A stretch of DNA of 64,000 nt, from assembly GCA_947590905.1 (NCBI GenBank), contig CANQCU010000001.1:1-64000 (forward strand). The letters are read 5' to 3'. Source of the DNA: an uncultured Clostridia bacterium (GTDB lineage Bacteria > Bacillota > Clostridia > TANB77 > CAG-508). Positions 30,752-40,229 of this stretch are shown one piece after another. Both the position numbers and the translations under genes were made by a program. The notes beneath the pieces are model-generated. The model did no database searches. It had not been told where the DNA came from and saw only the letters and a program-made list of their open reading frames with translations. Numbering within the stretch: position 1 is the first letter of the stretch; every line of letters begins with the position of its first letter.

Positions 30752-31924
30752 TTATTTCATTGCCTCATCAAGTACTTTTGCTAAATATTTCATGCTACTT
30801 GTGCATTGTTCAAGAGTATTTCCTGTTGCTCCTACTTCTATTATTGTTGTTGCATTTGTTAATTGTTGATTATATCTCGAATTACGTAAAATTATTGGCC
30901 TAAAAAGTCCTGGATACATGTCATTTGCAATTTTTTGTACTTTTACTGCAAATTCTAAATTTTTTCTCCAGTTTGGATGGTAAAGTCCTGATCCGTCCGT
31001 GCCAATTACGAACATAACTTGTGCACAGGTTTCTTCTCCTATTTTTACAGTGGGTCCATATGTGTTTGAACTCCCTACTGCATCTCTATGTAAGTCTATC
31101 ATAATTTCTGCATCTTGGTTATCTTTTAGTATGTTTTGAACCGTACTAAGTGACCTTCCATATGAACCATTATATGCTGGATAATCATGATATGTTTTAT
31201 CATGTATTACTGTTTTTCCATATTCTTTTAAGTATTTCTCTAATTCGTCTCCTACTCTTGAAACAGTATAATTTAAATCTGTTGTTCTATAATTTCCTGT
31301 CATTTCATAAGGAAATGCCTCACTTGATGTATAACTTTCACATGTGTGTGTATGGTATATTATTACTTTATCTTTATTTTTTACTTCATAATTTGCATTT
31401 GATATTGTTTCTAATATATTATATTTTGTTTGATTATTCACTTGTATTCCATTGTTTTCATCTGTAAATGATGCTTTTATATTATGTTCTTCTATTACTT
31501 CTGTATCTGCTTTGTCTGGTACTTCATAATTTGTTCCTTCGTTTTGATTTTCTTCTTCTTGCTTGTTATTTGCAATTTCTATATTGTCTTCTCCATTTTC
31601 TAGTTTTGTATCATCTATTTCACTATATTCTTCTAAGTTATACATTATCGCAAGTTCTGTATTTAATATTTTTTGTAGTTTTTTTTCTTGTGGCTTTGGA
31701 GTTTCACTTATTACTTCTACTTCTTCGTAATTTGAGATTAAAGGCATTTCTTTTTTTAATAAACCTAAAAAAGAAGAATTTTGAATTTGAGATAAAAAGT
31801 TATCTCTATTTCCTAATTCTTCTTTTTTACTTACTAATTTTATTCCTAATGATAAAAGTAGTATTATTAGTATAATGCAAACAATATATTTTATTAAATC
31901 TTTTAATCTTATTACTGTTATCAT
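30752..31924 (-). CDS. spoIIP: Stage II sporulation protein P
   Basis: A 390-aa membrane-anchored cell-wall hydrolase used for septal thinning and engulfment in sporulation. After an N-terminal helix (YIVCIILIILLLSLGIKLV) and a long acidic linker, the catalytic domain begins at KDKVIIYHTHTCESYTSSEA; it continues YNGSYGRSLSTVQNILKDN and EIMIDLHRDAVGSS. The HTHTCESY and DLHRDA motifs are signature SpoIIP (amidase/endopeptidase) residues. It supports a spore-forming lineage. Confidence 0.93.
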   Translation of the reverse strand: MITVIRLKDLIKYIVCIILIILLLSLGIKLVSKKEELGNRDNFLSQIQNSSFLGLLKKEMPLISNYEEVEVISETPKPQEKKLQKILNTELAIMYNLEEYSEIDDTKLENGEDNIEIANNKQEEENQNEGTNYEVPDKADTEVIEEHNIKASFTDENNGIQVNNQTKYNILETISNANYEVKNKDKVIIYHTHTCESYTSSEAFPYEMTGNYRTTDLNYTVSRVGDELEKYLKEYGKTVIHDKTYHDYPAYNGSYGRSLSTVQNILKDNQDAEIMIDLHRDAVGSSNTYGPTVKIGEETCAQVMFVIGTDGSGLYHPNWRKNLEFAVKVQKIANDMYPGLFRPIILRNSRYNQQLTNATTIIEVGATGNTLEQCTSSMKYLAKVLDEAMK

Positions 31925-31975
31925 ATTTTCTCCCTTTTAAGCATAAATTTGTCCATATTAATATATATGCTTTTA

Positions 31976-32626
31976 CTAGAATTTATATGATAAGTAATTT
32001 TCTTTTTCTTCTGAAACTATTGCTGGATCTCCATGTCCGTGGATATATCATTGTTTCTTCTGGAAGCACTAATATTTTATTTTTTATTGAATCCATTATT
32101 TCTCTTTTACTTCCGCGTTGGCAAGTCGCATCTTCCATATGTTCCTTTGAATAATGTATCTCCTGTAAATATTAATTTTTCTTCTTCAGCATATAAAGAA
32201 CTTCCTCCGATTTGTATGTCCTGGTGTGTATATGACTTTAAATTCTATATTTCCAATATGCAATAAATCATTTTCATCTACTCTTGAATCTGCATCTATT
32301 TCAATATTTTTCATTCCTAATAAAGAGGTTAAATTTATTTCTGAATTTCTTAAATTCTCACTCTCATATCTGTGGATTAATATTTTTGCATTCGTTCTTT
32401 CTTTTAGTTCTTCTAATGCTCCTGTATGGTCTGCATGGCAATGTGTTAAGTATATATATTTTAACTTAACTCCAAGTATGTCTAGCATTTCCATTATTTT
32501 ATTTGCATCTCCTGCTGGATCTATTACCATTGCCTGTCTTTGAGTCTCATCTGCAACAATATAACAATTAGTCGCATTACCAAGCATAGTTTCTATTTTA
32601 ATTCTTTTTAATATCATTTGTTTCAC
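31976..32626 (-). CDS. MBL-fold hydrolase, three +1 shifts at CGG
   Basis: A 215-aa metallo-beta-lactamase-fold (glyoxalase II-like) hydrolase after three CGGN = Gly readings: AAT CGG AGG (32207-32209), ACG CGG AAG (32113-32115), CCA CGG ACA (32037-32039). Metal ligands: THCHADHTG, the His in IYTPGHTNGGSSLY, the Asp in FTGDTLFKGTYGRCDLPTGS and the final His in IYPGHGDPAIV. The last two metal-binding parts exist only if the shifts occur. It overlaps the rel stop/start region (ATGA-type), which is the standard rel-MBL operon order in Clostridia. Confidence 0.92.
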
Positions 32627-34824
32627 TTCTTTCTCTTAACTTCATATACGCTGTCTATCTTTCTTAATACTTTAAGAGCTCTATTTAATTCATCAATATT
32701 TTCTACTTCAATTGTAAGATCTGTTGTTACTATTCTTTCTCTATTAACTTTTGAATTTATTACAAGCATTGTGGCCTTTACATTATTCATCTCTCTTGCA
32801 ATATCTGCAACTAGTCCATCTCTATCGTTTGAATGAATTTCTATTTCTGCTTTGTAGGTTGCTTTTTCTGTTTCTGACCATTCTACATCTATTATTCTCT
32901 CTTCTTCTTCAAATAAGTCCTTTACATTTACGCAATCTTTTCTATGAATTGATACTCCTCTTCCTTTTGTAATGTAACCAATGATTTCATCTCCTGGAAC
33001 TGGGTTACAGCATTTAGAAAATTTTACTAAGCAGTTGTCTATTCCTTTTACGATTACACCAGATTTTGAATTTTTAACTGGTGTCTTCTTTTTGTTAGCA
33101 AGTTCTTCAATTTTTTCTTCAATATTTTCTTCTTCATGCTCTTTTCTATATTCATATAAAAGTTTTGATATTATTTTCCCTGCTGATATAGCTCCAAAAC
33201 CAACTGATGCATACATATCATTTACGTTTCCGTATTTATATCTTTCTAGTGTTGCATTAATGTATTCTGGCTTGTATAGCTCTGTTTCAGACATTCCAAT
33301 TTTTTTTATTTCACGTTGTAAATATTCCTTACCTTTTTCTATGTTGTCTTCTCTTTCTTCTTTCTTAAACCATTGCAATATCTTATTTCTTGCAGAAGAG
33401 CTTTGTACGAATTTTAGCCAATCTCTACTTGGACCTTTAGCTGTGTCTGTTGTTATTATCTCTACTATGTCTCCATTGTTAAGCTTTGTTATAATTGGCA
33501 TCATTTTTCCGTTTATTTTGGCGCCTGTCATTTTATGTCCTACTTCTGTGTGTACACTATATGCAAAGTCTATTGTTGTTGCTCCTTTTGGAAGTACTTT
33601 TATATCTCCGTTTCTTGTAAATACATATACTTCATCTTCGAAAAGTTCTGTCTTCAATGTATTTAAGAATTCTTGTGGATCTTGCATATCTTTTTGCCAT
33701 TCTAGTGTTTCTCTAAGCCAAGATAATTTATCTTCTTCTACTCTTACTGTTGTTTTCTTTGTTTTGTTTGCCTCTTTATATGCCCAGTGTGCTGCGATAC
33801 CATATTCTGCTATTCTATGCATATCCCAAGTACGTAATTGTACTTCAAAAGGCGTTCCATTTGGTCCAATAAGTGTTGTATGCAAAGATTGATACATGTT
33901 TGCTTTTGGAAGTGCTATATAGTCTTTGAATCTTCCTGGCATTGGGTTATATAAATCATGTACTACTCCTAATGCTGCATAGCAATCTTTTACTGAGTTT
34001 ACTATAATTCTAAGTGCTAATAAGTCATATACTTGGTCTAGCGTAATGTTATCTCTTTGCATTTTTCTATATATGCTATAAATATGTTTTGCTCTTCCTG
34101 TTATTTGTGCATCTATCCTTTGAAGCTTTAGTTCTAGTCTTATTTGTTCTTGTATTTTTTCTATGAATTTAATTCTTTCTTCTCTTTTTGCATCTAGTCC
34201 TTCTACTATTTCTCTATATTCCTCAGGTTCAAGATATTTGAAGGCTAAGTCTTCTAGTTCCCACTTTAGAGAATACATACCAAGCCTATTTGCAAGTGGT
34301 GCATATAGATCCATGGTTTCTTGTGCATTTGCAATTTGTCTATCTCTTTTCAAATATTTTAATGTTCTCATGTTATGCAATCTATCAGCAAGTTTTATAA
34401 GTATAACTCTTATATCTTTTCCCATTGCTAAGAACATTTTTCTATAATTTTCAACTTGTTCCTCTTCTCTTGTTGTGTATTGAAGTTTACCAAGTTTTGT
34501 AACTCCATCTACAATTGTTCCTATTTCCTCACCAAATTCTCTTACTAAATCTTCTTGTGTAACATCTGTATCTTCTACAACATCATGTAGAATGGCTGCA
34601 CAGATTGTTTCATCATCTAGTTCTATTTGAGATAATATTTCTGCAACATGTAGAGGATGAATTATATAATCTTCCCCTGAAAGTCTTTTTTGTTTTTCAT
34701 GATGTGTTTTTGCAAATTGATATGCTTTTAAAATTAATTTTGTATTAACTTTCTTTCTATGTTTTTTTAAAGTATTTATTATATCATATATAGTTATTTC
34801 TTTTTCACTTGGCAATTTTATCAC
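32623..34824 (-). CDS. relA: Bifunctional (p)ppGpp synthetase/hydrolase Rel
   Basis: A 733-aa stringent-response enzyme. HD hydrolase: HHEKQKRLSGEDYIIHPLHV and AILHDVVEDT. Synthetase: GRAKHIYSIYRKM, then VYDLLALRIIV and PMPGRFKDYIALPKANMYQS, with the catalytic EVQLRTWDMHRIAEYGIAAH. Then TGS (EVYVFTRNGDIKVLPKGAT), zinc-finger-like (CCNPVPGDEIIGYITKGRG) and ACT domains. Start is GTG after AAAGGAA. No in-frame CGG, so this regulator is independent of recoding. Confidence 0.96.
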   Translation of the reverse strand: MIKLPSEKEITIYDIINTLKKHRKKVNTKLILKAYQFAKTHHEKQKRLSGEDYIIHPLHVAEILSQIELDDETICAAILHDVVEDTDVTQEDLVREFGEEIGTIVDGVTKLGKLQYTTREEEQVENYRKMFLAMGKDIRVILIKLADRLHNMRTLKYLKRDRQIANAQETMDLYAPLANRLGMYSLKWELEDLAFKYLEPEEYREIVEGLDAKREERIKFIEKIQEQIRLELKLQRIDAQITGRAKHIYSIYRKMQRDNITLDQVYDLLALRIIVNSVKDCYAALGVVHDLYNPMPGRFKDYIALPKANMYQSLHTTLIGPNGTPFEVQLRTWDMHRIAEYGIAAHWAYKEANKTKKTTVRVEEDKLSWLRETLEWQKDMQDPQEFLNTLKTELFEDEVYVFTRNGDIKVLPKGATTIDFAYSVHTEVGHKMTGAKINGKMMPIITKLNNGDIVEIITTDTAKGPSRDWLKFVQSSSARNKILQWFKKEEREDNIEKGKEYLQREIKKIGMSETELYKPEYINATLERYKYGNVNDMYASVGFGAISAGKIISKLLYEYRKEHEEENIEEKIEELANKKKTPVKNSKSGVIVKGIDNCLVKFSKCCNPVPGDEIIGYITKGRGVSIHRKDCVNVKDLFEEEERIIDVEWSETEKATYKAEIEIHSNDRDGLVADIAREMNNVKATMLVINSKVNRERIVTTDLTIEVENIDELNRALKVLRKIDSVYEVKRKK

Positions 34825-34830
34825 TTCCTT

Positions 34831-36516
34831 TTATAAAGACTTTATAATGTCTTTTATATTCATTTGAACACTATCTATTCCGTTATAAGAATTTATTTCA
34901 AGATTACCTACAATGTCAACTTTATCTCCTATTTTGTAAAGATCTGTAAGTTCTCCTAAATTAAAGCCTATTGCATCAATACTTAAATTATCTTCTTTTA
35001 ATCTTAATTTTAGGTGTTTTCCTTCTGATAAAGATCTAATGGAATCTATCTTTAGATTTTTAATTGCAAATATTGGCATCCTATTTGCCTCACCAAATGG
35101 CTCTAATTTTTTTAGCTGTTTGACTGTTTCTATATCTAAGTCTCTAAGTGTTACTAGCATATCTATATCTATTACCGGTTGAATTTCTCCTAGGTTTAAG
35201 CTTCTTATGTATTCATTTATGTCTTTCTTAAATCTTTCTAAGTTTTCTTTTTTTAAACTTATTCCAACTGCCATTGCGTGTCCACCATATTTTTCTAGGT
35301 CCTTTGATGTTTTGCACAATGCTTCGTGTAAGTCTAAGCCTGGCACACTTCTTCCCGAGCCTTTGCATATTCCATCTTCTTCACAAAGCAATATGCTTGG
35401 CTTTAAATAGTTTTCTGTTATTTTTGATGATACTATTCCAATTACTCCATGATGCCAATTCTCTTTTGATAAAATTATTATTTCATTATCTAGTTCGTTG
35501 TTTTCTTCTATTTCTTTAAATGCTTCTTCAAATATTGTTTTTTCTGTTTCTTGTCTTTCTCTATTATATTCATTTAATTTTTTTGTAAGCTCTTGTATTT
35601 CGAATAAATTATTAGTTAGGAAAAGTTTAAGTGCATCTTCTGCAAATCCCATCCTTCCACATGCATTTACTCTTGGAGCTATTCCAAATGAAATTGTTCC
35701 AGAATTTACTGTTTTATATCCTGATGATGTTATAAGTGATTTTAATCCTGGATTTCTTTGGGTTTCTATAAGCTTTAGTCCAAGTTTTGCAATGACTCTA
35801 TTTTCATCTATTAATGGAACAATATCTGAGATTGTTCCAAGGCAAACTAAATCTAGATATTTAAGGTATTCTTTTTCGTCTAGTTCTAGCTTTATTGATA
35901 AAGCCTGTATTAGTTTGAATACAACTCCTACTCCTGCTAATTGATTAAATGGATATTTGTTTGTGGTAATCTTAGGATCAATAACTGCTATAGCATTTGG
36001 AAGTTTTTCTGATGGTTCGTGGTGGTCTGTTACTATTGTGTCTATTCCAAGTTCATTTGCATAATCTACATCTTCTACTCCTGATATTCCACAATCAACT
36101 GTTATCATTAATGTCCATTTTTCTTCTACTATTTGTTTTATTGCTTCTTTATTTAATCCATAACCTTCTTTTAATCTATTTGGTATATGGTATCCAACTT
36201 CTAATCCTCTTTCTTCTAGAAACTTTTTTAACACTGTTGTACTTGTAATTCCATCTACATCATAATCTCCAAATATAACTACTTTTTCTTTATTTTCTAT
36301 TGCTTTTAATATTCTTTGTACTGCTTTTTCCATATCTGGCAATAAAAATGGATCATAAAAGTTATTTCTTGTAGGTTCTAGAAATACTTTTATTTGTTCA
36401 TCATTTAATTTTTTATTTGCTATTATTTGTGCTACGACCTTTTTAAGATTGAATTTTTCTGCTATTTTATTTGCTCTTTCGATATCATTATCATTATATT
36501 GCCACTTTTTATTCAT
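34831..36516 (-). CDS. recJ: Single-stranded DNA exonuclease RecJ
   Basis: A 561-aa DHH-family 5'-3' exonuclease. Motifs: VVIFGDYDVDGITSTTVLKK, MITVDCGISG, IVTDHHEPSE (DHH), AIAVIDPK, and the DHHA1 part GSGRSVPGLDLHEAL with KYGGHAMAVGISL. The C-terminal OB domain is short (EPFGEANRMPIFAI ... NLEINSYNGIDSVQMN). It acts in mismatch repair and recombination. It lies seven bases upstream of rel. Confidence 0.95.
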   Translation of the reverse strand: MNKKWQYNDNDIERANKIAEKFNLKKVVAQIIANKKLNDEQIKVFLEPTRNNFYDPFLLPDMEKAVQRILKAIENKEKVVIFGDYDVDGITSTTVLKKFLEERGLEVGYHIPNRLKEGYGLNKEAIKQIVEEKWTLMITVDCGISGVEDVDYANELGIDTIVTDHHEPSEKLPNAIAVIDPKITTNKYPFNQLAGVGVVFKLIQALSIKLELDEKEYLKYLDLVCLGTISDIVPLIDENRVIAKLGLKLIETQRNPGLKSLITSSGYKTVNSGTISFGIAPRVNACGRMGFAEDALKLFLTNNLFEIQELTKKLNEYNRERQETEKTIFEEAFKEIEENNELDNEIIILSKENWHHGVIGIVSSKITENYLKPSILLCEEDGICKGSGRSVPGLDLHEALCKTSKDLEKYGGHAMAVGISLKKENLERFKKDINEYIRSLNLGEIQPVIDIDMLVTLRDLDIETVKQLKKLEPFGEANRMPIFAIKNLKIDSIRSLSEGKHLKLRLKEDNLSIDAIGFNLGELTDLYKIGDKVDIVGNLEINSYNGIDSVQMNIKDIIKSL

Positions 36517-36554
36517 AAACTTTCCTCTCTAATAATATGTCTTTTAAAGTTTAA

Positions 36555-36654
36555 TATCCCTCAGTAGTTTTTTACTCTGAGGGATAATCTTTATTTAGGA
36601 ACATATAGTTCCTTAAAGAATACCCACACTTACAATTTATTCCATTTGTGGGTA
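36555..36654 (-). terminator. Two terminator hairpins between ylbF and recJ
   Basis: TATCCCTCAG/CTGAGGGATA (36555-36586) and TACCCACA/TGTGGGTA (36621-36654) are both perfect stems. The second, just past the ylbF stop, is flanked by T-rich tracts. They separate the recJ-rel-MBL unit from the ylbF gene. Confidence 0.7.
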
Positions 36655-36660
36655 ACTTTT

Positions 36661-36996
36661 TTATTTTAGCACATCTTTTACAGATTCTGCTATTATTTTA
36701 TTAACATCCGCAAGTAATACATTGAACTTTAACTCAATATCAAAATATCTTTTTGCTAAATCTATTTGAACTAAATCTACATATATTTTTTGCATTTCTT
36801 CTAGTTTTGCCTTTTGGCTTTCTTCTCCTTTAAGAGATTCTAGTTGTACTTCGTATCTTACTTTTTCAAATTCTGCAATTTTTGCTTTTACATCTTGATT
36901 TCTATCTAATTCTTCTTTTATGTTTTTATAATCTAAGTATTCTTTTGATTCTCTTAGCTCTTTAGCTAGCTTATTTGCAGTATCATATACATTCAT
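36661..36996 (-). CDS. YlbF family regulator
   Basis: A 111-aa helical protein of the YlbF/YmcA family (NVYDTANKLAKELRESKEYL; EFEKVRYEVQLESLKGEESQ). In Bacillus these proteins form a complex that modulates RNase Y and aid sporulation, competence and biofilm formation. The gene follows a glycosyltransferase gene by 35 bases. Confidence 0.85.
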   Translation of the reverse strand: MNVYDTANKLAKELRESKEYLDYKNIKEELDRNQDVKAKIAEFEKVRYEVQLESLKGEESQKAKLEEMQKIYVDLVQIDLAKRYFDIELKFNVLLADVNKIIAESVKDVLK

Positions 36997-37031
36997 TTGA
37001 TAATTCCCTCCTCAAGAAGCACGCTTCTCTA

Positions 37032-38313
37032 TTAAGCCAAGGCTTCTCTTCCTCTGAATGCAAGTAAAGTACCTCTGTTTTTTGCTTTTTTGGTCTTTTT
37101 TGCATTTTCTTGAGCAATTTGATTTTTTTGTCTTTCTGCCATTGTTTGACATATAGCCTTTTGATATATAAAGTGTGTATCTTGTGCAATTTTATTCCAA
37201 TTATATATATTTTTTACTTTTATTTTTGCATTTTTTGAAACTTTCTCTGCTAATTGATGATCATAAAGAAGTGCTAAAACTGAATCTGCAATTGAGTTAC
37301 TATTTCCTGCATAGCTCTTCATTCCATCTACTCCATGCTCTACAATTTCATTTAGTCCACCAATATCTGATACAACTGTTGGTACTCCTGCATACATTGC
37401 TTCTATTGCTACCATTCCAAAAGGTTCATATGTACTTGGGAATACTGCAACATCTGCTATTTTGTACATTTTGCAAAGTTCTTTGTAACTTAATTGTCCT
37501 GTAAAATATACTTTGTTGCTTATTCCTAAATAGTCTGCCTGTCCTTTTAATTCGTTTAGCATTCCACCTTTTCCTGAAATTATAAATTTTGTATCGTTAT
37601 ATCCTTGTATAATTTTTGGAGCTGCTGAAAGTAAATATTGGAATCCTTTTTCATATACTAATCTTCCAGCACACATTACTATTTTTTCATTATCTGATGC
37701 AAATCTTCTTCTAAAATCGTAATCTCTTTCTATTCCATTATACATATTCATGTTTATTCCATTTGGTATAACGCTTATTTTTTCAAAAGGTAATCCAAAT
37801 AATCTTTGCATTTCGCGTTTCATATAGTTGCTATTTACAATAACTTCTGTTGCTTCATAAGTTAACATCCATTCTGTATCATTTATATACTTTTGTGTAT
37901 CATCATGTATTCCACTGTTTCTTCCACTTTCTGTTGCATGTATTGTTGCACACATTGGTATATCATAAGCATCCTTTATTGCTTTTGCAGAATATGCGAC
38001 TAACCAATCATGTGCATGTATTATGTCGAATTTTCCGCTCTTTTGATATTATCTCTCCTGCTTTTGCAATCATATTGAAGTTAAGTTGTAATATCCAATC
38101 TATAAAATTATTTGCATTTATCATATAGTTATCTACTCTGTATACTTTTACGCCTTTGTCTATCTCAAAATATGGTGCATTGTTCTCTCTATATGTTATG
38201 ACTGTAACTTCATGTCCATCTTTTATTAATCTTCCTGATAAGTCATATACAACTCTAGATATTCCGCCTACTATTCTTGGTGGGTATTCCCACGTAAGCA
38301 TTAAAATTTTCAT
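37032..38313 (-). CDS. GT4-type glycosyltransferase (glycogen synthase-like), one +1 shift at CGG
   Basis: A 426-aa GT-B glycosyltransferase after reading GAG CGG AAA (38035-38037) as Glu-Gly-Lys, giving IISKEGKFDIIHAHDWLV across the join. N-terminal MLTWEYPPRIVGGISRVVYD binds the donor/acceptor loop. C-terminal KISVIPNGINMNMY, AGRLVYEKGFQYLLSAAP and FPSTYEPFGMVAIEAMYAGV carry the EX7E donor site. Relatives make glycogen-like alpha-glucans or sugar-nucleotide-derived glycans. I start at MKILMLTWEYPP, preceded by AAGGGAG. The Lys/Arg-rich end is variable. Confidence 0.88.
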
Positions 38314-38524
38314 GAGCAAAAGCTCCCTTCTATATTCTTTAGTTTTTACATGTATATTGTATATTAACTTTTTATAAAAGTAAACAAAAAAATGTATTTT
38401 TTTATATTTTTTTGTAATATTTTGTTCTTGATTTATAATTCTTTTAACAAAAGGCATATTTTTAAGCTTTTCTCATATGTTATACTAATACTTTTTATTA
38501 ACTGTAAAATTGGAGGATTATATA

Positions 38525-39739
38525 ATGTTTAGAAAAATTACTTTAGCTTTTATTTCTATATTTCTTATATTTTTTTGTGTCTCTTTTTCTTTTGCAAGTA
38601 GTTCATATATCTGGTCTGATACTTCAAATACTAATCTTATACAAACTAATAATGTTTCTTCTACTGATTTAAAGCTTGAATCTGGTGGTGCGGTTTTAAT
38701 TGAGCAGAATACAGGTACTGTTCTATATGATCACAATTCACATGAAAAGTTTAGACCAGCTAGTGTTACAAAAGTTATGTCTTTACTTTTAATTATGGAA
38801 GCATTAGATAATGGGCAAATTTCTTTGAAAGATAATGTTTCTTGTTCTAGTAATGCTGCTTCTATGGGTGGTTCTCAAATTTGGCTTGAGGAAAATGAGA
38901 CTTTAACTGTTGAAGAAATGTTGAAAGCAATTTGTATGAACTCTGCAAATGATTGTGTTGTTGCAATGGCAGAATTCATCGCTGGTTCTGAAGAAGAGTT
39001 TGTAAATAGAATGAACACTAAAGCAAAGGAACTTGGCATGAATGATACTTTATTTAAAAATTGCCATGGACTAGATGAAGATGAACATCTTACATCAAGC
39101 TATGATATTGCTCTTATGTCACGTGAACTTTTAAACAAACATCCATCTATTACAAAATTTACAACTATATATATGGATAGCTTGAGAGGTGGCGAAACTC
39201 GGACTTGTAAATACTAATAAGCTTGTTAGAAATTATGAAGGTTGCACTCGGACTTAAAACTCGGTTCTACTTCCCTTGCATTATTTAATTTATCTGCAAG
39301 TGCAACACGTGATGGTTTATCTTTAATCGCTGTTATTATGCATTCTCCTTCTTCTGATACTAGATTTAATGAAGCTAAAAAATTGTTAAATTACGGCTTT
39401 TCTAATTTCACTAATATTTCTTTTGACCATAAGGGCGATGTTATGGGAAATATTAAAGTTGAAAAAGGAGTAATATCTCAAATTGATGCTGTTATGCAAG
39501 AAGATGCATCATTTTTTATAGAAAAGTCTCAATCTAGTAAAATTGAGCAAAATGTTTCTTTTAAAGAGACTTTAGAAGCTCCTATTGAAAAGGGTGCAGT
39601 TGTAGGTGAGGTATCTTATTCTGTTGATGGTAGAATTATTAAAAAAATAAATATTGTTGCAAGTGAATCTGTAAAAAAATTTAATATTATTAATATGACA
39701 ACTAATTTGTATTATGAGTGGTTTAATTTACTTAGGTAA
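38525..39739 (+). CDS. dacF: D-alanyl-D-alanine carboxypeptidase, three +1 shifts at CGG
   Basis: A 403-aa penicillin-binding protein (S11 family) that trims peptidoglycan stem peptides. Signal peptide 1-25; SxxK motif in FRPASVTKVMSLLLIMEALD; SxN in CMNSANDCVVAMAE. Three CGG codons follow close together (39200-39202, 39249-39251, 39262-39264), each in ACT CGG. Read as CGGN = Gly they give GGETGLVNTNKLVRNYEGCT then GLKTGSTSLALFNLSASA. The Gly of the catalytic KTG triad is itself at the third site. C-terminal beta-domain from about residue 290. I start at the ATG 8 bases after GGAGG. Plus-strand. Confidence 0.95.
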
Positions 39740-39825
39740 GGTAAAGAGTTAATTTAAACATTGAATGAAAAATTTAAGCCAAATTGTTAGACAAAAATTT
39801 AGCAATTTGGTTTATTTTTTATAAA

Positions 39826-40038
39826 AAAAGAGCCCCCACATTAGCCGTAGCTCTCGAGAAATTTTATGGACCTGTATATATACAGGTGGGTGCTTACCTA
39901 AATACTTGTGGGTTTCTTGCTATCTCAGTCGTGCAAGCATACACGCCATATTCAGAGATTCAGCTCCCTTATCCATTGCTTTGTAGGTTCTAAAATTTCT
40001 ATATGCATTACGCACCATGCAGGGATACTCTTTTTTTA
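39826..40038 (-). ncRNA. ssrS: 6S RNA-like regulatory RNA
   Basis: A transcript of about 200 bases. The ends pair (AGAGTATCCCTGCAT with ATGTGGGGGCTCT), followed by a T run that serves as terminator. Inner parts include GGTAAGCACCCACCTG, which resembles the 3' half of Firmicute 6S RNA, and a run of bulged stems around unpaired middle segments. A near-consensus promoter precedes it. 6S RNA binds sigma-A RNA polymerase as an open-promoter mimic. No protein reading of this region is convincing. Identification is by layout, length and partial motif. Confidence 0.55.
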
Positions 40039-40046
40039 TTAATTAT

Positions 40047-40075
40047 ATTATAGCATAAGTTAGTCTCTTTTGCAA
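40047..40075 (-). promoter_or_regulatory. Promoter of the 6S-like RNA
   Basis: On the minus strand TTGCAA (40070-40075), a 17-base spacer and TATAAT (40047-40052). Confidence 0.8.
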
Positions 40076-40229
40076 CATTTTTTAATGAAATTTTACCCAT
40101 TTTTATTGTTTTTTCTATGTTTCTTTAATGTGCTGATACTGTAGGTTTTTGTGGTTTTGATTCCAAACTTTAATATGTTTTTTATAGTTCTTAGTTTTGT
40201 TCATTTTATATTGATTAATTAACATTCTT

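Noticed and set aside
39784-39993. Plus-strand protein across the 6S-like RNA
   Set aside because: No ribosome site, odd composition, and the region is explained by a minus-strand structured RNA with its own promoter and terminator.
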